Shown here: one piece after another, positions 21,280 through 32,242 of the stretch
How positions within the stretch are numbered: position 1 is the stretch's first letter
How the letters are laid out: each line of letters begins with the position of its first letter
Source of the DNA: Athripsodes cinereus
Taxonomy: Eukaryota; Arthropoda; Insecta; Trichoptera; Leptoceridae
Direction: 5' to 3'
Assembly (NCBI GenBank): GCA_947579605.1
Contig: OX388322.1
Span: 9,610,001-9,674,000 of the forward strand
Length of the DNA: 64,000 bases
Made by a program: the position numbers and the translations under genes
The notes under the pieces: generated by a model
Seen by the model: only the letters and a program-made list of their open reading frames with translations
Database searches by the model: none
Told to the model about the DNA's origin: nothing

Positions 21280-22469
21280 TGTATGTAATCACTACAGCTC
21301 AGGTACGTGTAAACTTGTTAATTTTAAGTATGCCTCAGAGGATCTTCGCAATTCAGACTCTGAAGGAATTTTGTAAAAAAAAAAATTTAAAATATGAATT
21401 TCGTGGCGCTCAACCTTTTGTATTGTGAATTTCTCTCTTGTTTGTGCCTTTGGGTGAATGAGGTTGCCTTTCCATCTCTTAAGCTAGCCATTTCAACATG
21501 CAACTTATTCATTAAGATCTGAACTCCCCCATTGGCTCAGGCAAGGGACAATACTTGTTTAATTTTAAGTTAGGATGTTAAGAAAAACCGGATGCAATTT
21601 CGACCCTTCCTTATACGAAAGTATAATATTTAGTCGTTTTCTTTTGTAATTGGTCTCTTACCAATCTCCTACTTATGTGGTAACTGTTGTACGTCTTATG
21701 ATAGATGAAGGATGGAAGGTATAAAAGTATGAAGTATGTCAGATTGAGCCATAAATGTTGAAGTATAAAAGTGTGTGAAAGGTTGTCACTAATTGGGATA
21801 GTAGATAATAATTGTAACAATTGTATTAAAGGGTCAAGGTTGCATCGGTAAAAGGAAAATTTTGTAATGTTTAGATTGTTTCAAATTGTCTGGTTCACCA
21901 AAATTTTAATGACAAGGTTCTCACTTGGTATGTGAACCTGTTGGTCATTTCGACATTATTACTGTATAGGCATGCGTACCCTATCAGTAATGTTCAAATG
22001 TCAAGAATGAATGTTACGGAGTCAGTTGGATGATTCGCACTCTTCCCTGTTCATCTCCGGAGTTATGCTGATTTAGAGGTGTGACTAATCGTCTCACCCT
22101 ATAGAAAGTCAAGCATAACTCGAATTTAGTTAAGTTTTTTTTTTAAATTTTGTATTTGCTCGTCTGGAACCTCCTGTGGTCGCCAGTCGGAGCTAGCCCG
22201 ACAAGCCATTGTCATTGTAAGAGATTGAGGACGCTCAAATGTTACGTACAGGTTCGCTTGGAAAAGGCTCCGCGCGAAAGGTTGGACACCTGATATATGT
22301 CGTCAAGCCTGTGCAAGATGGGTCGAACACCCCATGGAAATAACATGTTTAATTCAATAGGGTATAGATTGCCGCCCTTAGAATAGAGGTAGATCAGGTA
22401 TAACGGTAATGAGATTGGTAATTCAGGTATAATTGTTGCAAGATTGAAGGTCGGATTGACTACCCCCCT

Positions 22470-22880
22470 TTATTTTATTGTCAAACTATGTATTCTGAAA
22501 TTACTTGGGTGTTGGGTTGTTGTTTGAGGGTTATATTGTTGAAATTGTGAAAATAATGTGTAATATTGTAATTGTTGTCTTGAGTTCGTAATGGTGTGCT
22601 TGGAGGAATGTCGAGGGTATTGTCTACGATTTCCGTATCTGCGACCTGCCCTGTCGGTACATCTTCTTGGTCCCATTATTGGCTCATGACGTGTACATTC
22701 CTGATGAGGATTGTAATAGAAGGTGAAATTAAGTACAAAAACTTTGTAAAAAAAAAGTATTGATATATGTAACTCATGATTGATCATCATTAATTCCTGT
22801 AATGTCACTGTGCAACTGTAATTTTCCATTGATGTTTTGATAGTCTCTGTAACTGTAATTTCCACTTTGTAACGTAACAA
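22470..22880 (-). other. Antisense 136-codon open frame in LTR element
   Basis: An uninterrupted minus-strand frame lies opposite the 3' non-coding tract. The predicted product has an N-terminal half with a hydrophobic patch (ISILFFYKVFVLNFTFYY) and a C-terminal half rich in R, H, Q and T. No known domain is recognised. It could be chance in a region free of selection; it is listed because it is the longest frame in the tract. Confidence 0.2.
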
Positions 22881-22926
22881 TGAGACTTTTCTTTTTTTTT
22901 TATTTTTTTTCTTTGTGAAATGACTT

Positions 22927-22935
22927 GAGATGGAA
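22927..22935 (+). promoter_or_regulatory. Weak polypurine tract
   Basis: GAGATGGAA abuts the 3' LTR and is the only purine-rich stretch in the expected position for plus-strand priming. It is short and interrupted by one T. Confidence 0.45.
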
Positions 22936-23592
22936 TGTCGTAGTTAAAAATAACAATAGATAATTATTAGAGTATTCCATATTAAAAATTTACTTAGTTA
23001 CCATTTGACTTTTTTTTTTGAAGGAAAGAATCCCGCAAATATTAAATAAAACTCTATTTTGACTTCCGTTAAATTTCTCTATGTTGAACATTCTGTAACT
23101 AACTTCACTTGTCCCCTGCCCCTGGCCTCGGTAGCACCCGTCTGACGCTTTTGCGTTGGGCGGTGGCTGAACCGAAAAGTAATAACTTGTGTTAAAAGTG
23201 CTAAACAATAATTGAAACCTGTATCAAAATAAACTGTACATAGTGATAAGTGACTTGATTAATTTTAACTTAGAATTTGTTGTATAATATTAAGTGCTTG
23301 TGTAAAATGTAACTGTGTGTCTGTTTGTGTTGAACCGGACAGTAATAATTTGAACCATGAATAAATGTTTTGTTATTTAACTTAACTTCTGTTTTCTTTT
23401 GATCTATGAAACCAAACTAAGAACTCTACAATTATCCCTGAACTGAGACTCAAGTTCTTCGACTGAATTAGCTGGACAATGTATAAAAGGGTGGACTAGA
23501 GTCAGAGAAAGTTTTGGAGGGAAGTATAATGGAAAGTAGTTGTGAATAATTTGAGAACTAGTAAATAAAAGTGTACGAATAATGCCTCTACA
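22936..23592 (+). repeat. 3' LTR
   Basis: 657 bp, same length as the 5' LTR and no difference found on reading both through. TATA box at 23482-23489 and AATAAA at 23564-23569. Followed by the ATAG target duplication. Confidence 0.95.
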
Positions 23593-23654
23593 ATAGTTAA
23601 CTCACTGGTTGGCCTATGTGTAAGAGATGGTAGTGAAGATAAACATGGATAAAT

Positions 23655-23850
23655 TTGGGTTAGTTGGAAGAGATCGCACATATGCGATAAACTACTACAC
23701 TACTACACACCATCACGGCATATTCGACAAGTGGGGTAGCCAGCAGAACAGCTGCATGTAATAAACATGCAAGTCGCCTTCTCTGTACTAATAAAAATAA
23801 GTCAATCAAGATGGGTGGCAAACCTCATCGCTGAAATTGAGATGTAATAT
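23655..23850. repeat. LINE 3'-UTR fragment joined to family A repeat
   Basis: GGGTTAGTTGGAAGAGATCGC and TATGCGATAAACT (23655-23690) match the LINE 3' block at 694-880 and 36043. They are followed at once by a reverse copy of family A: CACCATCACGGCATATTCG, CAAGTGGGGTAGCCAGCAG, AGCTGCATGTAATAAACATG, then GATGGGTGGCAAACCTCATC. The junction suggests that these pieces belong to one longer element, or that one inserted in the other. Confidence 0.5.
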
Positions 23851-24842
23851 GTTTTTATTTACTCGCGCTCTGTATATTGATTGTATTACTATTTAACGTG
23901 AATGCATTTTGCTATACAATTGTGATCAATGTATACAAAAGAATGAATAAATAAATAAATAAAATATAAAAATAAAGTAGAGAAACACGTGTAATAAACA
24001 TGCTGTGTAATATATAAAATGGTGAAATTGAAATGTCATTTATCTGACGCCTCAAGTGATACCACGAAATTATATTTCATTAGAGATTTTTATCAAAATA
24101 GAATATTAATATCTAATAGGTATATATTACGTGATTAGACAATGTAATGTTTTTTAATCAGCATTGGCGAGTATGTAATCGAATTTAAATAAATTTAATA
24201 CATATTTCACAAGTGCCTACTTGTTTAATTCTCCGATATCTTGCGGACTACATTTCTGTTGCTTGTGGACTTGATAGCAATTGTTGAAATAACTTTATTT
24301 GTCGGATATTTCAGGAGTCTGAGGACTCCTATTTATCGGTTTAGGTGACAATTTATTTATATTTCAAATCTCTCTAGTCTAGTACCACTATGCCAGTGTT
24401 GGCATCTCCGATCCTACCACGTCAGTGGGCGGAGGACCCGATAGCAATGTTCTCTTTCTTGAATGTACGTGGAGACATAAAACGAATGTGATTCGATACA
24501 AAATTTTCACGCAGGACACTTTTACTGTTCAGCTTCTCAAATTGCATTAGGAAGGCAAACATTTTGCTTTGTCAAATGTGAAAATTAAATGCCGCAAAGC
24601 TTCCAGTTAGGGGTAGGTCTCCCACTTTTTTATTAATTAATTTATTTATTTTACTGCACATTTGATTACAAATAATTTTATAGAGAAATATATTGAAATT
24701 AAATACGATTAAAGTATAGAGGACAACTTTACCGAAAATGTACGATTTCTTCCTACCATAAATCAAGTATAAGACATCTTCACGCAATGAGGCGCGAAAA
24801 TGTCTTATTTTTTGCTGATACATAGACGAAAATTTGCATTAT
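23851..24842. other. AT-rich stretch, nothing recognised
   Basis: Contains a short (AAAT)n run at about 23948-23965. No gene or repeat identified. Confidence 0.5.
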
Positions 24843-25042
24843 NNNNNNNNNNNNNNNNNNNNNNNNNNNNNNNNNNNNNNNNNNNNNNNNNNNNNNNNNN
24901 NNNNNNNNNNNNNNNNNNNNNNNNNNNNNNNNNNNNNNNNNNNNNNNNNNNNNNNNNNNNNNNNNNNNNNNNNNNNNNNNNNNNNNNNNNNNNNNNNNNN
25001 NNNNNNNNNNNNNNNNNNNNNNNNNNNNNNNNNNNNNNNNNN
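24843..25042. other. Assembly gap of exactly 200 N
   Basis: 200 N, a fixed-size placeholder. The 14-mer ACGAAAATTTGCAT lies just left (24826-24839) and exactly at the right edge (25043-25056), so the two contig ends probably overlap or a small repeat was collapsed. Frames translated through the gap are meaningless. Confidence 0.97.
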
Positions 25043-25924
25043 ACGAAAATTTGCATATTTAATACATGAAGTTATGCATCCTACTGACCGCCCCACATAC
25101 ATACAGTAATTGTGTAACAAGAGAGACTAGAAAATGCTTTTAATTTTTAAAAATTGTAATAAGATATGTGGAGTTGCAATGATATTGTTCTTCTAATATT
25201 GTTATTCTTTTGCAAACCTTGTGGGCATTATTACATTAATATGCAACATTGAAGTAGGCACTGCATATTTAATATTAGGTAATATGAATGTAATGAATAT
25301 TATATATCGTTTTCATGCTGCAGGTAGGTAAATAATTATTTAAAAATTTTGGCTAAGAGGTTGATTCGCCAAAATTATAACATTAGTTTTATCTCTACAG
25401 CTGATCTTTCTAACAGTCTAGTGCACGAGAATTATTTTTGACGGAGATATTGAAACCGTATGAAAAATGATATTTTTAAGTAGGTACAACACTTAATTTT
25501 TTTTATCACTTTACTTATAAGTGATCAAAACTTTAAAATTCATTGTTTATCATGGAAAGTGTTATGAATTTTATTGTTCTTTCATTTTGATTTTAAGCAG
25601 TGCGAATATTATACCAATAAATTTTAATAGCAGATAGTTAATATTCAAAATCGAAAGAATCAAATTTGTGAAAATAATTTCTTACAAATGCATTCGAAAT
25701 TTTGGCAATAGGGTAATTAATATCAATAAAAAAAAACCTATATATGCGCCCTTGTGGTGGTTCATATCAAAAAACTTGTCTAAATAATAATAAGCTAGAC
25801 TCTAGCTTACTATTATTGGTAACTTTGTTCTAGCTTAATGGTAATATTGTAATACGTTTAGAAGATATTTGTAACGTCAAAACTTTAATAAACTACCTAT
25901 ATTGTATACAGTTTATAAGATTAC
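25043..25924. other. AT-rich stretch with one short hairpin
   Basis: Only a small hairpin at about 25785-25820 (AATAATAATAAGCTAGA facing CTAGCTTACTATTATT). No gene recognised. Confidence 0.5.
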
Positions 25925-26160
25925 TTGGAGTATCTGGCAAATAATTGACCTCTCACTCTTTTCCGTAAGTTTTTGAGTGATCTGTAAAAGGCAGGTGTTC
26001 GAAGGAATAAAGACATTTCACATCCTAAATTCGGCGATGAAGATTGCCACACATTCTGAATACCTTATTGTTTGTAGGCACGGGGAGGACAGCTTGCATT
26101 TTTTTGCATGCGGATGGCCTGCAGGCTACCCCTTGCGGGATGGGATAGAAGCATTAGTAG
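25925..26160 (+). repeat. Dispersed repeat family A, fuller copy
   Basis: Landmarks in order: CTCACTCTTTTCCGTAAGTT, TTTGAGTGATCTGTAAAAGG, CAGGTGTTCGAAGG, CATTTCACATCCTAAATTCG, GGCACGGGGAGGACAGC, GGCTACCCCTTGCGGGATGG. A 66-codon frame across it is incidental. The family has about ten copies in this window on both strands. Confidence 0.65.
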
Positions 26161-26799
26161 TTGATATGCATGTTTAAATTTAAGTACTTACTATATATAC
26201 ACGTATACACGAGTACTTGCTACGACACACGCGAATAAAAGTTCCACAAAAATAAGGTTTTATTTAATAGAAAGTTTCGTTATTGTTGCAAAAATATATT
26301 GATACGAATAACAAGATATATCTGAAAATACATTTTAATGACACGGTATGATTAAATTAATATACCCACAATATTGTGTGTAAACCTATAGGTAACAAAC
26401 TGTAGCAGATATTATGTATGTATGTAATGTGATATAAGACCCAATCTGTGTCGAAAGAAAACTACAATATGTCGCGGAATGTAATTTTTAATATGATCGT
26501 TGTAATTTTTTATCTTTTGTAGTGTATATGTACTTTGAGTGTATAACTGTAATGTAATATGTTCAAGTATACTTTGTAATACAGTGTAAAAAGGCTTGAA
26601 CGCCGTTTAATGTATTAAATAAATAAATTTCTTTACATATCTTCATTTTCTTTTCAGATGTTTTATCAAACAAAACTATTGACAAGGACGATCGCGGGTG
26701 ATTTTTATTAGTTATTGCTTTCACTGTTTTAAAAAAATCGACGATATTAAGTTGAAATAGCTTTGTTTTACTTTAATATAAATATAAACCGTTTTCACG
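26161..26799. other. AT-rich stretch, nothing recognised
   Basis: No gene or repeat identified. Confidence 0.5.
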
Positions 26800-26965
26800 T
26801 AGGTGAATACATACCATGCAACACTTGTTGGAGTATCCATTGTGCCCTGTCACATGCACTATGGAGGATATTTTTGACACATCTCCACGTGCTGTGCGTT
26901 TTGCACAGTACTGAAGATCACTTTTATTGGTTTTTAATGGGTTTCGACACGATAAATTATAATAA
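26800..26965 (+). repeat. Dispersed repeat family G, copy 1
   Basis: ACTTGTTGGAGTATCCATTG, GCCCTGTCACATGCACTATG, CACATCTCCACGTGCTGTGC, GTTTTGCACAGTACT and GGGTTTCGACACGATAAA are collinear with 45785-45935. The 79- and 91-codon frames on the two strands are shadows of this repeat. Confidence 0.5.
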
Positions 26966-27364
26966 AATATTGACTGACACAATGGTGAACATATACCAAT
27001 GATATGCCATCTAAAAGAGCATAACGAAGAATACAATTCTAAGTTCATAAGTCAAATTAGACAGAATTGGACATAGCTTAATGTCCCTCCGATAAAATGT
27101 ATATAATATTTTTATTATTAATAATAAGAGTAATGCCTAATTCTTATAATGATAGTGTATCGAACCAGCGGGTAACCTTTCTATCTTGTGTTATCGGATC
27201 ACATATCTATAAACTAATAGTTGCCACACAGGCAGAATAATGTTATTATTTTCAACATATTATAACATACATACATACATACACGTAATAATATTATTTA
27301 ACAAGTAATATCTACCAAATAAATCTGATAACCCATAAAGCAACGTGATTTGTTTGATTCAAAT
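26966..27364. other. AT-rich stretch with (CATA)n
   Basis: A CATA microsatellite at about 27266-27282; nothing else is recognised. Confidence 0.5.
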
Positions 27365-27625
27365 TATATTGTTTAGAATATTTACTATATTTTTTTATTG
27401 TTTAACTGGATTTTGGGACAATTCGCAGATGACAAAACCAGACATCTTGATTGGAGTACCATGTTTATTTAGAGTATTTAGACAATGTTATATTGTGCAA
27501 ATTCTAATCGAAAAAAAAATGAGAAAAGTGTCCCAACGCTTACGAATTGGGTCAGTCTGGCTTAAGTGATCACTTTCGGTGTCCATAAACAACGTTCACC
27601 TCACTGTCACGATATCACCGATCGA
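27365..27625. mobile_element. CCAATCAG foldback MITE (family D), copy 1
   Basis: Contains TGACAAAACCAGACATCTTG, ATTGGAGTACCATG, GAAAAGTGTCCCAACGCTTA, CGAATTGG and TGATCACTTTCGGTGTCC, all shared with 34114-34365 and 50392-50595. The right end is degraded. The 74-codon frame within it is not a gene. Confidence 0.55.
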
Positions 27626-30519
27626 GAAATATTAAATTATATATTTTTTTTTATGGGACAGATATATTCATAACATGCAGATGGTTTGCTGGTTACTTCA
27701 CCTGAGAGGATACTTACGCTGTGTTAATATACCTAGATATATATTTGAAAGATTTACATAATGATCAAAGTATTTCCTGTAGAGTTCCCGGCAAAAAATG
27801 ACTCTCCCACTCTTTTATGAACATTTCAATTGTTCTGTTTATACAGTAAGTAAATTTTCGTGAAATATCACGAATTAGATATTTAACGATTAGCTATAAC
27901 ATCCAATTTGTGTATCTTTTTTTATTGAGATAGAGAGGCACGCGCCCAAGTGGTCTTTAACGTCAGAGCGAACCTTACATGGGACAGGAAGAATTATTAT
28001 ATTTACGAAGAATTATTAGTACGTACTTACTAATTTATCAAGTCCTCAGATGTGTTTAGTATGGATATATTGACGTCATTTACGTCCTTTGCTTACCTGA
28101 AACAAAAAACAAATAAAAATAAATTACCTAGTTTATTTAAAGAAAGTGATTATTGTGAAGAGTGGTTAGATGGAAGAAATCACTTTATAGTGATAATCTC
28201 GCCACTGCACAGCGTCCCAGTTTTTAAAGTTTTATATTATTTTGTTTACACTGTTATGTAATGATGATGTGCAAAAAGAATAAATAAATAAGAACTTTAA
28301 AGTAAAAGAGATGATTATGGAACGTGGAATAGTGTCGCTGATAAGAAAAATAAGTCAACTTCACAAATTTTACGGTAACACAATCCGTAAATATTTACGG
28401 GTTAACAAACAAAGCAACATGATGTTCTCTACTAAAATGAATATTTGTGTTAATAAGATGAATAAAAGGGACGATTGAAAAATATTTAAAAAACAAGTTT
28501 AAGCCGCCAAAAAGTGTAATGTTAACAACTATAAAAGTAAAAATTATTGATTATACGTAATTTAATACGACGGGCGGTGAAAATAAATAAATAAATAAAA
28601 CATGAGCATAATTTATTATTATTTACAAAATAAACGTGGTGACAGTTGTGGACGGGAGCAGACTAAGGTCCAAAGTAAGTATCCCGAGTTCATTATCAAA
28701 CTATAAATCATCGGGTAATTCTTGAATCCGTATCAAATTTATTTTTATTAATATTCTAAATATTATGTATGCTGCACATTATTAAATTATAATAAATTAT
28801 TTATAAAAAAATATGTTTATATAGTTCTTATAATCAACTAAATATTTCGAGTTAAATAAGGATCAAGGAGCTAAAAGTTATTTTATGTTTTTGATATTGT
28901 TTTTGACTCTAACAGTCTTACAGAAAATGGAATAAGCAATAGTTTCTCTGATATATCAGGATAAGTGACATGTTAGGTGCGTATAAACACAGAATAGCAT
29001 TCAATATTGAATTGGCCCACCACTAAACGTTCTGGTTCAATAAGGAATAACTCTATGATCTGTGAATAGTATTTAGTAGTAGTAAGCAATGGTATGTAAT
29101 TATTTTATATGAGACAAAACTATGAAACGCTTCATCTTATACTGATGGGGAAAATCAACGGAAGGAGGGGCATTCGTCCAATGAAAACGTCATAACTTGG
29201 GTATTCGAGGGGTGGATGCCTATCCCAAAGAACAGCGAGGCGTTTCAATCTCCATCTTTTTGTCTATATATAGTAACAATCAAAAACAAAAATACATAAA
29301 AAAATACAATATTTTTCAACTCTTAAGTATCAATGTGTAAATATCGCCATTGCTACATATCAATACAATTTGTTTCGCGGTGTTCTTATTTAATTTCTGT
29401 TGTATAATTAATGATATGCAAAATGAATAAACAGGTTAAAAGCTCTGCATTTCTTTAAGTCAATATTGTTCATAAGCTATTATATGTTTCGAGACACTGT
29501 ATGTATCTACGTAATGTTTTATTGTATTATGTATGTTCAACATATGAAAGTAGATCACGGGGTCATAGAGAATAGATCACACATACACATTCACAATATA
29601 TGTATATATTATAACATCACACCACCATTAACAAACAATACATACAGGTCACAATCAGTAATTTTATACAACAACGTGATAAAACAATAGAGCCTTCCGT
29701 ATGTATACACAACAGATTATGTGTAATACAGAGATGGAGATTAAAAGGAGTTTAATCCTTGGAACGTCGATCCAACTCTGGAGATATCGTGAAGACAAAA
29801 TAAGTAAACGAATACCACCTATAGGATAGTCTGATGGCATTAGAAGAATTGTTGATCGTAAATGGTTGTAAAAAGCCCAGTGTAAGCCCAAGGTTGTAAC
29901 TGGCTAGTGAGACCTAGAGAAGCGTAGAGGAGATTATTTGATTAGTTTAGTGGACAGGAATAGGTATTTATATATTACGAAACATTCAAAGACTTGCAGA
30001 CAAAAGTGAGAGACCTATAAATCAATTGGAAAGGTAAACGTCCCTCATTGTTGAATTAAATGTCAAAGTTTGCGATCATTTGTCTACGATTAAGATTATT
30101 AATACTTTTTACCTATTCTATAAGTGTCTCGAATTATCATAGATAAGATAGAGAGCGTCATATTAAAAGTCTGGTTAACACATTAAGTACTGACTTCCTT
30201 TGAACACTTTGCGTTCCGGATGTGTGTTGTAATACTAATAATAATAATATTATTATTTTAACACGATTTTTGTAATATCTACACCTAAGAGGGTATTATT
30301 TTATATGGTTTATTATGCTACATGTAATTCCTGTTATACGGCTGTTGTAATAGAAACACTTGTTGCGTGAAAAAGACAATAGATGTTAATTTTTTAACAG
30401 ACATGGTATGTAGGTACTACGACATTTATTCTATTAACGGTATTTAACATAATATATTATGTATTTTATAAAACATTTCTAGGACATAGAACGTACAAAA
30501 GTATAATTATTTTATTTTT
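27626..30519. other. AT-rich stretch, nothing recognised
   Basis: A short family A fragment at about 27781-27830 (CTCCCACTCTTTTATG). No gene, RNA or complete element identified; frames are at most 75 codons. Confidence 0.5.
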
Positions 30520-30521
30520 AC

Positions 30522-30690
30522 AGTTTCCCACTCTTTTCTGTAAGCTTTCGAGTATTCTGTAAAAGGCAGGTGCTTGTAAAAGATTTAACATCTTCAATTT
30601 AGCAATGTGATTTGCCACCGATCTTCAATGTTTAAATTTTAATTGGCACTAGATGTTCATTAAATATCTCGCGAATGGGGTAGTCAGCAT
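30522..30690 (+). repeat. Dispersed repeat family A, copy
   Basis: TTTCCCACTCTTTTCTGTAA, GCTTTCGAGTATTCTGTAAA, AGGCAGGTGC, AACATCTTCAATTTAGCAAT, GGGGTAGTCAGCATACTACTG in family order. A (TC)n microsatellite follows at 30732-30749. Confidence 0.6.
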
Positions 30691-31014
30691 ACTACTGCAT
30701 TTTCGAAAATATCTCTTTTATGTTTGTTTTTTTCTCTCTCTCTCTCTCTTATTTTGTTTTTTTTTCCTGTTGAGATCGCCTTGGCTGAAAGCCGTTATTG
30801 TCTCAGTACAGGGTGAAATTTTTAAGATAATAATTTACTAAATTTTATTATTGTTATTCTGATCAACGTTATTTATAATATGACTGTTTGTATCCCTGTT
30901 GAGGATGTAAATAAATAAATAAATAAACACTCTTAGAGAATGGATGGATGGTATATCACATCGCCGAATTAAATATGTTAAATGTTTTACACCTAATAGA
31001 GGACACCTAACGGA
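30691..31014. other. AT-rich stretch, nothing recognised
   Basis: Holds the (TC)n run, an (AAAT)n run near 30910 and nothing else recognised. Confidence 0.5.
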
Positions 31015-31200
31015 GAGACCATGTAGATCGGATGGTTAAAAACAGAATCGTACATTTAGCTGCAATGGAAACACCAGTAGGTTCACGGCCCCGAGGAAGA
31101 CTATCAAAAAGATGGAAAGACAGCTGGTCTTCAGCATCACAAGAGGCAACGACTTCCGAACTAACAGATCGATGATCTACAAGATGAAAAAAGAAAGGAA
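31015..31200 (+). pseudogene. LINE reverse-transcriptase C-terminal relic
   Basis: One open frame without a start reads HVDRMVKNRIVHLAAM, then ETPVGSRPRGRLSKRWKDSW and SSASQEATTSELTDR. The H(V)xRM...RPRGRLxKRWxD pattern matches the 'GHI.RM...GRP..RW.D' C-terminal region of insect LINE ORF2 proteins (compare 31994-32231 and 34675-35007 in this window). Both ends have lost the rest of the protein. Confidence 0.55.
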
Positions 31201-31982
31201 GAAAGTTTACGAATATCTGCCTTTTACAGAAGACCCGAAAACTTACAGAAAAGGGCAGGAGATCAATTCTTTGCCGGGGACTCCACGGATAGTAAACATT
31301 TAAACTTCTCTAAATATTTCGAGCCGTTATGCTTCGCGATCATTATAAAGAGATAATTTGTAAGTGATGAAATGTATGCAGGTGTCCAGTATGTATGAAG
31401 TCTATTAGTGTTACATTTATTATGTTGTTCTTTAAAATATTATTTATTTGTGTATCTTTACTCAGTGTCGCTCAGGGAATATTATAAGAATCAATAGAAT
31501 TAGTAAAAATACACTATTGGAGATGACACAAATCTTTTCTAAGAAATAATCAATAACAGAAAGAGAATACAACAAGGACGATTTATTTAAAAATTGACAA
31601 CTCATGATGGAAGTATTTTTGCCAACATGTCATGTTGAACTGTGTTGTATCTTTTTTCAAACACTATCGTATGCATTACATTACTTTATGTAGTATGACT
31701 TATAACACGTAAAAGGCTAATGTCATTAATTGTTGAAAGTGAAAATGAATAAATGTAATGCAATTAAAAAAAAAATGCATTAGGTTTTGGTTTTGGTATC
31801 ACATGGTAGGTATTCTACTTTTTATTATTAGCAGATTTAATGTAGGTACCTATTTATCAAAATATATATCTTGGACATCAGTATCACCCCCGTGATAATA
31901 ACATTTTTTTTATCTACAGAAATGAAAATGTGTAGTGTTTTGACCAAACTTATGTAGGTACTCTTAATATTTAATATCTTTT
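31201..31982. other. AT-rich stretch, nothing recognised
   Basis: No gene or repeat identified. Confidence 0.5.
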
Positions 31983-32242
31983 AACCAAAACATGACGATG
32001 ACATGACGTGACAGACGTGACGATGGTAGATGGACCCCCAAGATTCTTAAATGGCGACCATGGAGTAGTAAAAGAAGCATCGGAAGACCGCAAAAGAGAT
32101 GGATTGACGATATAACTCCAATCGCTGGACGAAATTGGATGCAGCGGGCACAGGATCGAGACGTTTGGAAAAGTTTGGAAGAGGCCTACATCCAGCAGTG
32201 GAGAGATGGCTGACTAGTGAGTGAGTGAGTGAACCAAAACAT
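31983..32242 (+). mobile_element. 5'-truncated LINE tail with 11-bp TSD
   Basis: AACCAAAACAT at 31983-31993 and 32232-32242 is a perfect target site duplication. Between them, 238 bp read RWTPKILKWRPWSSKRSIGR, PQKRWIDDITPIAGRNWMQR, AQDRDVWKSLEEAYIQQW and a stop, then a (TGAG)n tail. The GRP..RW.DDI...AG..WM..AQDR..W..LEEAY.QQW pattern is the known C-terminus of RTE-like insect LINEs. It was inserted as a very short reverse-transcribed 3' end. There is no ATG, and the frame has no stop before its natural end, which together with the clean TSD points to a fairly young insertion. Confidence 0.8.

Larger units (their letters stand above)
20892..22935 (+). other. 2-kb 3' non-coding tract of the LTR element
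   Basis: No sense frame with an env-like signal peptide, furin site or membrane segment is seen. The tract contains the tandem duplication at 21015-21279, poly-T/poly-A runs and, at its end, a weak polypurine tract (GAGATGGAA just before the LTR). The lack of env in so long a region suggests lost or never-acquired coding sequence, or regulatory RNA. Confidence 0.6.
14549..23592 (+). mobile_element. Complete Ty3/Gypsy LTR retrotransposon, 9044 bp
   Basis: The element has two 657-bp LTRs starting TGTCGTAG and ending CTCTACA, flanked by ATAG on both sides (14545-14548 and 23593-23596). Order: LTR, primer binding site (15210-15227), 1.4-kb leader, gag (16630-17703), -1 frameshift into pol (to 20891), 2-kb 3' non-coding tract, LTR. 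The domain order PR-RT-RH-IN places it in Ty3/Gypsy (Metaviridae-type organisation) and not Copia. No env and no chromodomain are seen. LTRs compared by eye show no difference, so insertion is recent and both frames are intact: it may be competent. tRNA-Lys priming recalls Osvaldo/Ulysses-like elements, but lineage needs a tree. Confidence 0.95.

Noticed and set aside
20892..22935. An env gene as in errantiviruses
   Set aside because: No sense frame with signal peptide, cleavage site or membrane anchor.
24800..25120. Four frames crossing the N gap
   Set aside because: More than two thirds of each is undetermined sequence.
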